Source: Actinomycetes bacterium
Lineage (GTDB): Bacteria > Actinomycetota > Acidimicrobiia > Acidimicrobiales > Ilumatobacteraceae
Length of the DNA stretch: 64,000 bases
Assembly: GCA_025356335.1 (NCBI GenBank)
Contig: JANXUF010000145.1
Span: forward strand, 31,371-95,370
Reading direction: 5' to 3'
Positions 17,152-26,254 of the stretch are shown in pieces (within the stretch, counting starts at the first letter, position 1; the number at the start of each line of letters is the position of its first letter). Below the pieces are notes generated by a model. That model was given only the letters and a program-made list of their open reading frames with translations. It ran no database searches and was not told the DNA's origin. Made by a program: the position numbers and the translations under genes.

Positions 17152-17472
17152 TCAGCTGAAGCTGGAGCCGCAACCGCACGTCTTGGTGGCGTTGGGGTTG
17201 TCGATGCTGAAACCGGCCTGGGTGAGGCCGTCCTTGTAGTCGAGCGTGGCACCGACGAGCATCTGCGCGCTCTGCGGATCGACGACGACCCGTACGCCGC
17301 CGTAGCTGAGCTGCTCGTCGGTCGACTCGATGTCGCCGTCGAAGAACATCTCGTACGAGAATCCGGAACAGCCACCTGGGCGGACTGCGACGCGCAACGC
17401 CAGCTCCGGCTGGTTCTCTGCCTCGAGCAGTTCCTTCACTTTGTGAGCGGCGGTGTCGGTAAGAGTGATCAC
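17152..17472 (-). CDS. erpA: A-type Fe-S carrier (ErpA/IscA-like)
   Basis: A 106-residue HesB/IscA-family protein that carries and inserts iron-sulfur clusters. Seen: the three conserved cysteines, Cys35 in RPGGCSGFSYEM and Cys99/Cys101 in TCGCG near the C-terminus. The GTG at 17472 is preceded by a perfect AGGAGG about seven bases upstream, so this gene is leadered. It is divergent from mrp, another Fe-S assembly factor. erpA versus sufA/iscA naming is by similarity only. Confidence 0.9.
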   Translation of the reverse strand: MITLTDTAAHKVKELLEAENQPELALRVAVRPGGCSGFSYEMFFDGDIESTDEQLSYGGVRVVVDPQSAQMLVGATLDYKDGLTQAGFSIDNPNATKTCGCGSSFS

Positions 17473-17624
17473 GATCTCAACCTCCTGAGGGTCTGCGAGA
17501 CGCCGACGTTGCTGCACGCCGTGGTGCCAAGGCTAGCGAACAGAAGCTGACGCCGCACTCACCCGGCTTGGCGAACGGAATGACAACGGAACGGCTCGGG
17601 TTTTCGTTCCGTACACTGGGGGAC

Positions 17625-18854
17625 GTGAGTGAACGGGCTTTCTCCAATCCCGGCGCTCCGCTCCACGGTGACGCTGTCGCCCTGCCAACGGTCGCCGACA
17701 TCACCGACCTGCTCCGTGCTGTCATCGATCCGGAACTGGGCGGCAACATCGTCGACCTCGGAATGGCGGGACATGTCGCCATCTCACCGGAGGGTTTCGT
17801 CACCGTCGGCGTCAAACTGACGATCCGTGGCTGCCCACTCCGCGCACAGATCAAGAAGGACGTGGAGAGCAGGCTCGCCACTCATCCCGGCGTCACCAAG
17901 GTGACGATCGACTGGGGCGAGATGACTCCTGCCGAGCGAACCGAAGTGATGACGAAAGCTCGCTGGGCAGCCAGTCAGAATGCCCCCGACACCGAGATCC
18001 CCGCCTCGACCCGGGTCATCGCCATCGCTTCCGGCAAGGGTGGCGTCGGCAAGAGTTCGGTCACCGTCAACCTTGCAGCGTCGATCGCTGCATCCGGCTA
18101 CACGGTCGGCGTGCTCGACGCCGATATCTGGGGTTTCTCGATCCCGCGCATGCTCGGGGTCACCGATCGGCTCGAAGCCGAACGCGTCCCGGGCGTCGAC
18201 CGTCCACTGATCATCCCCAACGAACGAAAGATCGGGAACGGCCTGCTGAAGATCGTCTCCACCGGGATGCTCGTCGACGACGAGGGCACGGCGCTGATGT
18301 GGCGCGGCCTGATGCTCACCAAGGCCGTCGAACAGTTCCTCCGCGACGTGCGCTGGGGCCACATGGACTACCTGCTCATCGACATGCCGCCAGGCACCGG
18401 CGACGTACAGATGGGTCTCGCCCGCATGTTGCCGCGCACCGACCTGATCATCGTCACGACCCCTGCGGTCTCGGCGCAAAAAGTCGCCATCCGTGCCGCT
18501 GACATGGCACGTCGCTCGTTCCTCCGCGTCGCCGGCGTGATCGAGAACATGAGCTCGTTCACGTGCGATCACGGCGAGAGCTACCCACTGTTCGGCACCG
18601 GCGGCGGACAGGCACTCGCCGGTGAGATCGGCGTCGAACTCCTCGGCCAGATCCCGATCGAGGCAGCAGTCGCTTACGGCGGCGATCATGGCGAACCTGT
18701 CGCCCTGCTCGGCGAAGGCCCCGCTGCTGACGCCTTCAGGGCGATCGCCAACCTCATCGTCACCGACACGGTCCCACCGGTGCAGATGGCAGACTGTTCC
18801 GCCCGCGTCGAACCGGAATCCGTCGGCGTCTCGGTCCGCCGCCGAATCGCCTAG
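17625..18854 (+). CDS. mrp: Mrp/ApbC-type Fe-S cluster ATPase
   Basis: A 409-residue P-loop ATPase of the Mrp/NBP35 family, thought to bind and deliver Fe-S clusters. Seen: an N-terminal MIP18/DUF59 domain (about 12-85, IDPELGGNIVDLGM and TIRGCPLR), deviant Walker A GKGGVGKSS near 137-145, DADIWGFSIPRML, and DMPPGTGDVQ. The usual C-terminal CPxC pair is reduced to FTCDHG, as in some actinobacterial relatives. GTG 17625 has TACACT at 17612-17617, seven bases upstream, suggesting a leaderless message. Divergent from the ErpA-type carrier. Confidence 0.92.
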   Translation: MSERAFSNPGAPLHGDAVALPTVADITDLLRAVIDPELGGNIVDLGMAGHVAISPEGFVTVGVKLTIRGCPLRAQIKKDVESRLATHPGVTKVTIDWGEMTPAERTEVMTKARWAASQNAPDTEIPASTRVIAIASGKGGVGKSSVTVNLAASIAASGYTVGVLDADIWGFSIPRMLGVTDRLEAERVPGVDRPLIIPNERKIGNGLLKIVSTGMLVDDEGTALMWRGLMLTKAVEQFLRDVRWGHMDYLLIDMPPGTGDVQMGLARMLPRTDLIIVTTPAVSAQKVAIRAADMARRSFLRVAGVIENMSSFTCDHGESYPLFGTGGGQALAGEIGVELLGQIPIEAAVAYGGDHGEPVALLGEGPAADAFRAIANLIVTDTVPPVQMADCSARVEPESVGVSVRRRIA

Positions 18855-18935
18855 TTGTTCTCCTTCGTCTGCGTACATGCATCTTCGCGACGGGCCGACA
18901 TCTCCGCATTCCCACTGGTCTCGTAGATTCCGAAC

Positions 18936-19979
18936 ATGACAGAGGCAGCGACCCGTCGCAGATTGACCGAATTCAGCCACGGCGCTGGATGTGCCTGCAA
19001 GTTGGGACCCGATGAACTTGCCCGGGTGCTCACGCCGTTTGCCGGCACGGCATCACCCGATCTACTGGTCAGCGGGGCGACGGGTGACGACGCAGCGATC
19101 TGGCGGTTCGACAACGATCGTGCGCTCGTCGCCACCGCCGACTTCCTGACACCCGTCGTCGACGATCCGCGGTCATGGGGACGGGTGGCCGCGACCAATG
19201 CAGTCAGCGATGTGTACGCGATGGGTGGCACACCGCTGTTCGCCCTGACGTTGGCCTGCTGGAACAACGAGGATCTGCCATTGTCGATGCTCGAAGAGGC
19301 CTTCCAGGGTCTGCAGGACGTTGCCGTGAGCGCCGGTTTCGCCATCGTCGGCGGCCATACGGTGACCGACCCAGAGCCGAAGCTCGGCCTCGCCGTCGTC
19401 GGCGTCGTCCCCCCCGATCGTCTACTGACGAACGCCGGCCTGCGCGATGGTCAGGCGCTGATCCTGTCGAAGCCCATCGGCGTCGGCGTGGTGACGACGG
19501 CGATCAAACGCGGACTCGCAAGTGCCGCCGTCATCGACGGTGCTGTGGCCGAGATGTGCAGGCTGAACGCTGTCGCTGCCAGGGTCGCCGTGGCCAACGG
19601 AGCAACGGGAGCGACCGACGTCACCGGCTTCGGCCTCGTCAACCATCTCGGGCGAATGGCACGGGAGTCAGGCGTCGACGTGCGCGTCGATGCACGCTCG
19701 GTCCCATTGCTCGACGGAGTACTGGAGTTGGCGCAGATCGGCGTGATCTCCGGTGGGCTGATCCGCAACCTCGAAGCCGCCGAGCCGTGGATCGACCGGG
19801 GCAACGTCGACGAGCTACGCGTGATGTTGCTGGCAGACCCGCAGACGAGCGGTGGCCTCGTCTTCGGCGTCGACCCAGATCGTGTCGACGCAGTGCTCGG
19901 TCAGCTCGCAGACGAAGGCCACGCGGCTGCGCAGATCGGCGCGGCGACTGTCGGCTCAGGCCGGTTCGTCATCGTCTGA
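18936..19979 (+). CDS. selD: Selenide, water dikinase
   Basis: Makes selenophosphate from selenide and ATP, the selenium donor for Sec synthesis. A 347-residue SelD. Seen: SHGAGCACKLG, with the catalytic Cys and Lys (a Cys, not Sec, form), GDDAAIW binding ATP-Mg, and the glycine-rich TDVTGFGL and LADPQTSGGL. ATG 18936 follows TAGATT (18924-18929) by six bases, so likely leaderless. The stop overlaps the convergent fxsA by about 24 bases. With selA and selB downstream it forms a selenium block. Confidence 0.95.
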   Translation: MTEAATRRRLTEFSHGAGCACKLGPDELARVLTPFAGTASPDLLVSGATGDDAAIWRFDNDRALVATADFLTPVVDDPRSWGRVAATNAVSDVYAMGGTPLFALTLACWNNEDLPLSMLEEAFQGLQDVAVSAGFAIVGGHTVTDPEPKLGLAVVGVVPPDRLLTNAGLRDGQALILSKPIGVGVVTTAIKRGLASAAVIDGAVAEMCRLNAVAARVAVANGATGATDVTGFGLVNHLGRMARESGVDVRVDARSVPLLDGVLELAQIGVISGGLIRNLEAAEPWIDRGNVDELRVMLLADPQTSGGLVFGVDPDRVDAVLGQLADEGHAAAQIGAATVGSGRFVIV

Positions 19980-20459
19980 GCCCGACAGTGGGTGCGGCGG
20001 AATCTGACGGCGGGGACGGTTCGACCCGCCCGGTGCGCCCGCCTCGTGCGACGTGACGTCGATCGGGCCGCTGTACGTCGCCCTGATGATGCGAGACCTG
20101 CCACCTTTGGCGGTGTAGCGCCTGACGAGATAGCGGCCGGCAGCCCGGCGGACCGGCGGGATCAACAGCAGCATGGCGACGATGTCGGAGATGAAACCGG
20201 GGGCGATGAACAGGCCACCGGCGACGGCGATGACGACACCGTCGGCGATCTCGTTCGACGGGACATGGTTGGCGGCAATCTGTTCGAGGAACCTGCGAAA
20301 GACTCGCAGGCCCTCGTGTTTGACGAGCCAGGACCCGACGACTGCGCCGAGTATCAGCAGACCGAGAGCGCCGAGCACACCGGTCGTATGGCTGACCTGG
20401 ATGATCCCGTACAGCTCGATGAGCGGGGCGATCACGAACACACAGACGAACAGCAGCAC
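19956..20459 (-). CDS. fxsA: FxsA-family membrane protein
   Basis: A 167-residue protein of the FxsA family (E. coli FxsA lessens phage T7 exclusion by the F plasmid; wider role unknown). Seen: N-terminal LLFVCVFVIAPLIELYGIIQV, two further hydrophobic helices, GLFIAPGFISDIVAMLLLIPP, and a charged cytoplasmic tail. GTG 20459 has TAGCGT eight bases upstream on its strand, supporting this start. It is opposite in orientation to selD and selA and has no evident link to selenium; it overlaps selD at its 3' end. Confidence 0.88.
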   Translation of the reverse strand: MLLFVCVFVIAPLIELYGIIQVSHTTGVLGALGLLILGAVVGSWLVKHEGLRVFRRFLEQIAANHVPSNEIADGVVIAVAGGLFIAPGFISDIVAMLLLIPPVRRAAGRYLVRRYTAKGGRSRIIRATYSGPIDVTSHEAGAPGGSNRPRRQIPPHPLSGSDDDEPA

Positions 20460-20589
20460 TGCACTCCACGCTACCGACCGTCCCCCGACCGCCCACCGAG
20501 GCCGAAGGGGCGGTCCCGGCCGATGACGTTGCTCGACGGAGCCTCGCCCGAGTGACCCAACAGCCGTGGCGGGCGGTACCGTCCGTTCG

Positions 20590-21963
20590 GTGATCGAGGA
20601 TGCGCCCACCGCCTCAGCAGCCACCCCGTCTGCCGCTCCCCGTTCTGCTGCAACCTCGTCTGCTGCCCAGACACCTCTTCCTCTCGGAGATCGTCGGGGC
20701 GAGCGGCCACCGTCGGTCGACGCCCTCGCCCGTTCGGTCTCGTCGTCGCTGCTTCCCGATCCGCTGCTCGTCGACGTCGCCCGCCAGGCGATCGCCAGCC
20801 GCCAGTGGAACGACGTCGAAGGCCTCGTCCGTGCCCGCGAACGCCGATTGCTGCAGCCGGTGATCAACGCCACCGGCGTGCTGCTGCACACCAACCTCGG
20901 CCGTGCGCCGTTTGCCGTCGAGCAGGCCGGGATCGCCTCCAATCTCGAGTTCGATCTGACGACCGGAAAGCGCGGATCTCGCCACGAACACGCCGCCGCG
21001 TTGTTCGCCGGACTCATCGGTGCGGAAGCGGCGTTGGTCGTCAACAACAACGCCGCCGCTGTGCTGCTGGTGCTGAGCGCATTGGCGCGTGATCGGGACG
21101 TGCTGGTCAGCCGTGGCGAGAGCGTCGAGATCGGCGGTGGCTTTCGCATTCCCGAGGTCCTTGCGCAGTCGGGCGGGCGGCTGGTCGACGTCGGCACCAC
21201 CAACAGGACGCGACTGTCGGACTACAGCGCAGCTGTCACTCCGCACACGGCAGTCGTCTTGAAGATCCACCCGTCGAACTATCGGGTGGAGGGGTTCGTC
21301 GAAAGCGTCTCGACCGCCGAACTCGCTGGGATCGGCGTACCTGTCGTCGCCGACATCGGGTCAGGGCTGCTCGATGCCACCTGCCCGTGGCTCCCTGGCG
21401 GCGCACCATCGTGGTTGCATGGCGAACCGGCGGCGCGCCAGACACTGAACGACGGCGCGGCGATCGTGACCTTCAGTGCCGACAAGTTGCTCGGAGGCCC
21501 ACAGGCGGGGATCATCGCCGGTGAACGCCAACTCGTCGAGCGATGCATCCGTCATCCGCTCGCCCGCGCCCTGCGGCCCGGCACGATGATCCTCAACGCG
21601 CTGCAACAGTTGGCGATCAGCTACCTGCGTCGCGATGTCGCCGAGACCGTGCCGTTCTGGCGGATGGCGACAACGCCGGTCGCCGAGTTGTCTGCCCGCG
21701 CCGCAGCCATCAGCACAGCGGTCGGAGGAGTCGGTGAAGCGGTCCCGATGGACTCGGTGCCGGGTGCCGGTTCGCTGCCGGGCGTCACCATCGCCTCCGC
21801 CGGCATCGGCGTCGACGGTGATCACCTGCGTGCCCTGCGAGCTGGCACTCCCCCGATCATCGCCAGGGTTCGCGACGGCCGCACACTGCTCGATCTGCGG
21901 ACTGTCGACCCGGCTGACGACGTCGTCGTCGCCGCTGCGTTGCGATCGCTGCCAGGCTCCTGA
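20590..21963 (+). CDS. selA: L-seryl-tRNA(Sec) selenium transferase
   Basis: PLP enzyme that converts seryl-tRNA(Sec) to selenocysteyl-tRNA(Sec) with selenophosphate. Seen: INATGVLLHTNLGRAP, GKRGSRHEHAAALFAG, the PLP Lys299 in FSADKLLGGPQAG, and LRPGTMILNALQQLA. A low-complexity Ala/Pro-rich stretch precedes the domain. I choose GTG 20590 because TACCGT sits seven bases upstream; GTG 20566 would add eight residues. The stop leads into a 17-base tandem repeat and then selB. Confidence 0.93.
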   Translation: MIEDAPTASAATPSAAPRSAATSSAAQTPLPLGDRRGERPPSVDALARSVSSSLLPDPLLVDVARQAIASRQWNDVEGLVRARERRLLQPVINATGVLLHTNLGRAPFAVEQAGIASNLEFDLTTGKRGSRHEHAAALFAGLIGAEAALVVNNNAAAVLLVLSALARDRDVLVSRGESVEIGGGFRIPEVLAQSGGRLVDVGTTNRTRLSDYSAAVTPHTAVVLKIHPSNYRVEGFVESVSTAELAGIGVPVVADIGSGLLDATCPWLPGGAPSWLHGEPAARQTLNDGAAIVTFSADKLLGGPQAGIIAGERQLVERCIRHPLARALRPGTMILNALQQLAISYLRRDVAETVPFWRMATTPVAELSARAAAISTAVGGVGEAVPMDSVPGAGSLPGVTIASAGIGVDGDHLRALRAGTPPIIARVRDGRTLLDLRTVDPADDVVVAAALRSLPGS

Positions 21964-22016
21964 AGATGCCGAGTTGATGAAGATGCCGAGTTGATGAAGA
22001 TGCCGAGCCGCTGACG
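21962..22016 (+). repeat. 17-base tandem repeat forming a stop-start relay, selA to selB
   Basis: Three copies of a 17-base unit, with GAAGATGCCGAG starting at 21962, 21979 and 21996. After the selA stop (21961-21963) the mini-ORFs are ATG 21966-TGA 21977, ATG 21977-TGA 21994 and ATG 21994-TGA 22014, then the selB ATG at 22017. Adjacent stops and starts overlap as TGATG. Terminating ribosomes could step along it. Confidence 0.8.
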
Positions 22017-23738
22017 ATGGCGATCATCGCCACTGCCGGCCACGTCGACCACGGCAAGTCGTCGCTCGTTCACGCACTCACCGGCACGGACCCGGACCGC
22101 TTCGCCGAGGAGAAGCGCAGAGGCATGACGATCGATCTCGGCTTCGCCAACGCGTTGCTGCCCTCAGGTCGGGAGATCAGTTTCATCGACGTGCCGGGTC
22201 ATGCGCGATTCATCGGCAACATGCTGGCAGGCGTCGGCGGTGTCGCCGGTTGCCTCTTCGTCATCGCCGCGACCGAGGGCTGGAAGCCGCAGACCGAGGA
22301 ACATCTGCGAATCCTGCAACTGCTCGGGATCGAGCGCGGCGTCGTCGCGCTGACGATGGTCGACCTCGGCGACGACGACGACCGCGAACTGGCGGTGCTC
22401 GACATCGGTGACCACACGGGCGGCACGTTCCTTGCACATGCCACCATCGTCCCCGTCGCCGCGCCGATCGGTCTCGGCATCGACGAACTGCGATCGGCAC
22501 TCGACGAACTCCTCGGCGGCCTGCCGGTTCCCGACGACCGAGGTCGGCCGCGACTGTGGGTCGACAGAGTTTTCGCCGCCAAGGGCAGCGGCACGATCGT
22601 CACCGGGACACTCACCGGGGGTCCACTCAGTATCGGCGACGCCGTCACCGTCGGAGCCGATCGACACCCGGCACGCATCCGCTTCCTGCAACAGCATGGT
22701 CTCGCAATCGACACGCTCGGCCCCGGGAACAGGGCGGCGTTGAACCTCTCCGGAGTAGCCCACACGGACATCGAGCGCGGGGACGCAGTCGTCAAGGCGA
22801 ATCAATGGCAGTGGACGCACCGCTTCGACGCAACGTTCGAAGCGCTCGTCACCCTCGACCACGATGTCTCCAGACGTGGTGCCTATTTCGCCTACATCGG
22901 GTCGGGCGAGGTCGTCGCCAAGGTACGAATCCTCGGTGTCGACACGATCCCCCCCGGCGAACACGGATTCGTCAGGGTGCACCTCTCCGACGATGTTCCG
23001 CTGCAACCGGGCGACCGCTATGTGCTTCGCGAATCGGGGCGCGACGAGACGGTCGGCGGCGGCGAGGTGCTCGATGTCTCACCGATCAGGCCGGCGTCCA
23101 AGGCGAGGCCGGACCGAAGCATCGATCGCCTCGTCGACGAACGTGGCGGGTGGGTCGACGCTGCTGCACTCACGCTGCTGACCGGCGAGGAGCATCGGCC
23201 AACACTCGGTCGGTGGGTCGTGGCCGGCAACGTACTGGATCGCGATCGTTCGGCGCTCAGCACGAGGATCGTCGCTGCCGGGTCGAGCGGTGTGGAGGTT
23301 GCCCTGCTCGACGAGCGTCAGCGTGCCGTGCTGCAGACGATTCCCGACATCGTGATCGAGACGGGCACGGCGCGCATCGTCGGTACCGATGCACGGCTCG
23401 AACAGCACCCATTCGTCACTGCTGCTTCAGCCGCGCTGCTGGCACCGCCGGGCACCGACGGCGTCGATCGCCAGACGTTGAACGAACTCGTCAGACGCAA
23501 GCTCGTCTTCCAGCGCGACGGCGTCTACTTCCATGGTGATGCTGTCGGCGCAGCGGCACAGGTAGCTGCAAGATTGCTGGCGTCTGCACCGGGGGGTTTC
23601 ACCGCCTCGGAGTTCCGTGAGGCGGCCGGCACCAGCCGCAAGTTCGCCGTCCCGCTGCTCGAGGAACTCGACGCCAGAGGCATCACCCGTCGCCGCGACC
23701 AGGTCAGGATCGGCGGCCCGCGCCTCCCCGCTTGCTGA
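22017..23738 (+). CDS. selB: Selenocysteine-specific elongation factor
   Basis: Delivers Sec-tRNA to the ribosome at UGA codons bearing a SECIS element. A 573-residue SelB: N-terminal GTPase with GHVDHGKSS (8-16), RGMTID (35-40) and DVPGHARF, then two beta-barrel domains and C-terminal winged helices that bind SECIS RNA (slightly shorter than E. coli SelB). The G4 motif, normally TKxD, reads TMVD near residue 117. The start is ATG 22017, two bases after the last mini-ORF stop of the tandem repeat. No selC was found in the window. Confidence 0.94.
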   Translation: MAIIATAGHVDHGKSSLVHALTGTDPDRFAEEKRRGMTIDLGFANALLPSGREISFIDVPGHARFIGNMLAGVGGVAGCLFVIAATEGWKPQTEEHLRILQLLGIERGVVALTMVDLGDDDDRELAVLDIGDHTGGTFLAHATIVPVAAPIGLGIDELRSALDELLGGLPVPDDRGRPRLWVDRVFAAKGSGTIVTGTLTGGPLSIGDAVTVGADRHPARIRFLQQHGLAIDTLGPGNRAALNLSGVAHTDIERGDAVVKANQWQWTHRFDATFEALVTLDHDVSRRGAYFAYIGSGEVVAKVRILGVDTIPPGEHGFVRVHLSDDVPLQPGDRYVLRESGRDETVGGGEVLDVSPIRPASKARPDRSIDRLVDERGGWVDAAALTLLTGEEHRPTLGRWVVAGNVLDRDRSALSTRIVAAGSSGVEVALLDERQRAVLQTIPDIVIETGTARIVGTDARLEQHPFVTAASAALLAPPGTDGVDRQTLNELVRRKLVFQRDGVYFHGDAVGAAAQVAARLLASAPGGFTASEFREAAGTSRKFAVPLLEELDARGITRRRDQVRIGGPRLPAC

Positions 23739-23779
23739 CAGCGGCAGCGACACTGTCGGGCGTGGCGACGGCGGGCGGG

Positions 23780-24742
23780 CTATTCGACGAGACGCGGGCG
23801 ACGGGCGCGACTGACACGTTTCACCAATCGGCGCACCGGATGTTCTGTCGCCGCCTCGGTTGCGGGTTCGGATTCCAACGCTCGTGCGGCTTGGGCGACC
23901 TGCAAGACGTTTGTCATCACTTCACCGAAACGCTCGGGGTCGGCGATCAGCCAGGAGTGGCTGCCCTCGACGACTTCACCCTTGACGCCGGCGGCGACAC
24001 AAAGCGCCTCGAACGATTCGCGCGGGATCACACCGTCACGCGTCGCCCAGAGGATCGTGATCGGCAATTTCTTCGAGCGCAGAACCTCGAGTTCGTGCCG
24101 CAGATCAGCACGCCTGGCGAGGTTGGCGACCTTGGCGATCGCCCGAGGATTGCGCATCATGTTCGGCAGGAAGTCCTCGACGATGACCGGGAGCACGCGG
24201 CTTGCCTGACGTAGCGGCCAGATGTCGCCGGGGAAATGAACACCCCAGTCCCAGAGTGGCCGCTCGCTGATCGACCTCAGTACACGACCCTTTTGCCAGG
24301 TCGACCCACCCACGGCGTTGACGAGCACGAGTGAGCGCACGCGGTTGAAATCATCGTGGGCGAAACGGGTGGCAACTCCGCCACCGAACGAGTGACCGAC
24401 GACGACAACCGGCTCGTCGATGCCGATGGCGTCGAGGAAATCATTGATCCACTGGCCGTAGCCGACCATCGAGAAGTCGTCTCCAGGTAGATCGGAGGTA
24501 CCCCCGAATCCGGGAAGCGCCGGCGCGTAGACCGCGCAGCCGTCGGCGGCGATGCGTCGCACGACGCTCTTGTAGGTGTGGTGCCCGAGCGCCCAACCGT
24601 GCAGGAAGAGCACCGGCATGCCGGCACCGGCGACTCCGTAGGCGGCAGGACGATCTTGGACGAATGTTCGCTTGGTCACGAAAATCGGGAGTTCAGCAGC
24701 AGCGGCGTGCGGGTGGTGCTCGTCGGCAGTTTCTGCGCTCAT
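23780..24742 (-). CDS. Alpha/beta hydrolase
   Basis: A 320-residue alpha/beta-hydrolase-fold enzyme. Seen: oxyanion LFLHGWALG, the nucleophile elbow VVVGHSFGGGVA with the catalytic Ser, VLVNAVGG, and a C-terminal catalytic-His region EGSHSWLIADPE. Extended C-terminal arm rich in Arg. No signal peptide. ATG 24742 overlaps the stop of the membrane NfeD gene (ATGA), so they are co-translated. The substrate is not predictable. Confidence 0.85.
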   Translation of the reverse strand: MSAETADEHHPHAAAAELPIFVTKRTFVQDRPAAYGVAGAGMPVLFLHGWALGHHTYKSVVRRIAADGCAVYAPALPGFGGTSDLPGDDFSMVGYGQWINDFLDAIGIDEPVVVVGHSFGGGVATRFAHDDFNRVRSLVLVNAVGGSTWQKGRVLRSISERPLWDWGVHFPGDIWPLRQASRVLPVIVEDFLPNMMRNPRAIAKVANLARRADLRHELEVLRSKKLPITILWATRDGVIPRESFEALCVAAGVKGEVVEGSHSWLIADPERFGEVMTNVLQVAQAARALESEPATEAATEHPVRRLVKRVSRARRPRLVE

Positions 24743-26235
24743 GGTGCGTCGGCGGTTGCTTCCGTTGCGGTGTCGGTGCCGGTGCCGGTGCCGTGAGCTG
24801 TGACACCCGAGTCGGATCCGGCGGCATTGGCGTCGGCGTTGCCCTCCGGATCATCGGCGTGTTTGCCGCGACGCTCGCGATAGTCCTTTGCTGCGCCGGT
24901 CTCCGGCTCGACGTCGAGGGTGACGCCGTCGATGCCGACGACGCGGATCGATTGGCCGGCGGCGATCGGCGTTGCACGGTTGGTCCGTGCCCGCCACTTG
25001 GCCGTGCCGAGTTCGATGACGCCGTCTGGCGACAGCGAACTGACGGCGACCCCCATCTCACCGATCATCCATTCGCGGCCGATCGTCGGCGTGGCGAAGC
25101 GCGTGCGGACCATCGAGGGCATACCGACGACAAAGGTCAGGGCGACACCGGCAATGCCGAAGAACAGTGTGATCCAGGACAGGTTGAAGCCTCGGTACAG
25201 GAAGACGGACCCGGCGGTGAACAGGATCATTCCCAAGCCGGTCCAGAAGCGCGGCACGCCCACCTGCACGTCGACCGCCAGCGCCAACAGTGAAGCGACG
25301 ATCACCACCAGCGCCAACCCGCGGATCGGCAGTGCCGCGAGCCCATAGCAACCGAGGACGAAGCAGACGACGCCGACCCCGCCGCCGATACCGACCCCCG
25401 CGGTGAAGAACTCGAAGATCAACAAGACGGAACCGATGACGAAGAGCAGGTAGGCGACCGGGACGCTGCTGACGGTGTGGAACAGGCGCGGCCACAGTCC
25501 CAGCTTGAAGAAACGGGCTGTCGTCGCGTCCTGCGTGATGTTGCCGCTCGCCTGTGTCGATTCGACGACCGTCTTCAGCGTTTTGCCGTTGTAGTGCAGA
25601 CCGTCGATCGCCAACAGCATGTTGCGGACACCGACGATCGTCTCGTCCTTCGAGTCGTTGTGGATCACTCCGGCGGTCCGCGCCTCGGTTGCGCTCAGCG
25701 AGCCCGATCGCAGTTGTGCGGTGGCACTGCCGAATGTCAACGCCTGACCGTCGACGATGATCGGCTCACCGAAATTGCCGATGTGGGCGCCCGGGGCCAT
25801 GCCGGACGAGGCGGCGACGCCGATCAACTGACCGGACAGGCCGGCAGCGGCAGCACCGGATTGACCAACCCAGATGGCCACCGGAATCGGGGCGTGTTTG
25901 ATCTTCGTCGCCAACGCTTCGACCTTGTCCACCGACACCGTGGCGTGGATCGAGTTGAGCTGCAGGATCAATGCCTGCGCACCGTCACCTGCGGCGCGAT
26001 CGATTGCCTGACCGATCTCGCTCACGAGGATCGGATCGAGGATGCCGCTGACTTCGAAAACATCGACGGGTTCGAGGGCCGCCGCTGGATTGGCTGCATC
26101 ATCGGCGGTGACCTGCATGGCAACGCCCGGGGTGTTCCCACCGACACGCGGTGAGGCGCCGGCGGTGCCGGCGAATGATGATCCAATACCGATGACGGCC
26201 GCTGCGCCGAGCAGGGCGGTCGCTAGTCTGCGCAC
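24739..26235 (-). CDS. Membrane NfeD/ClpP-class protein
   Basis: A 498-residue long-form NfeD protein: signal segment (1-30), a ClpP-like periplasmic domain (about 55-230), five or so membrane helices (about 290-410), and a C-terminal OB-fold NfeD domain (about 425-480, GEMGVAVSSLSPDG). Long NfeD proteins are membrane proteases found with stomatin partners. The expected active-site Ser region reads SGAAAAGLSG, with Gly where the Ser should align, so activity is doubtful. GTG 26235 follows GGAGG by five bases. It shares a spacer with the ArsA-like gene. Confidence 0.85.
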   Translation of the reverse strand: MRRLATALLGAAAVIGIGSSFAGTAGASPRVGGNTPGVAMQVTADDAANPAAALEPVDVFEVSGILDPILVSEIGQAIDRAAGDGAQALILQLNSIHATVSVDKVEALATKIKHAPIPVAIWVGQSGAAAAGLSGQLIGVAASSGMAPGAHIGNFGEPIIVDGQALTFGSATAQLRSGSLSATEARTAGVIHNDSKDETIVGVRNMLLAIDGLHYNGKTLKTVVESTQASGNITQDATTARFFKLGLWPRLFHTVSSVPVAYLLFVIGSVLLIFEFFTAGVGIGGGVGVVCFVLGCYGLAALPIRGLALVVIVASLLALAVDVQVGVPRFWTGLGMILFTAGSVFLYRGFNLSWITLFFGIAGVALTFVVGMPSMVRTRFATPTIGREWMIGEMGVAVSSLSPDGVIELGTAKWRARTNRATPIAAGQSIRVVGIDGVTLDVEPETGAAKDYRERRGKHADDPEGNADANAAGSDSGVTAHGTGTGTDTATEATADAP

Positions 26236-26240
26236 TAAAG

Positions 26241-26250
26241 CCTCCGGAGG
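26241..26250. promoter_or_regulatory. Palindromic shared Shine-Dalgarno CCTCCGGAGG
   Basis: This perfect ten-base palindrome reads GGAGG on both strands. It lies five bases before the minus-strand GTG at 26235 and four before the plus-strand ATG at 26255, serving both divergent genes. The two start codons are only 20 bases apart, so the two mRNAs must have overlapping 5' ends. Confidence 0.7.
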
Positions 26251-26254
26251 ATGC

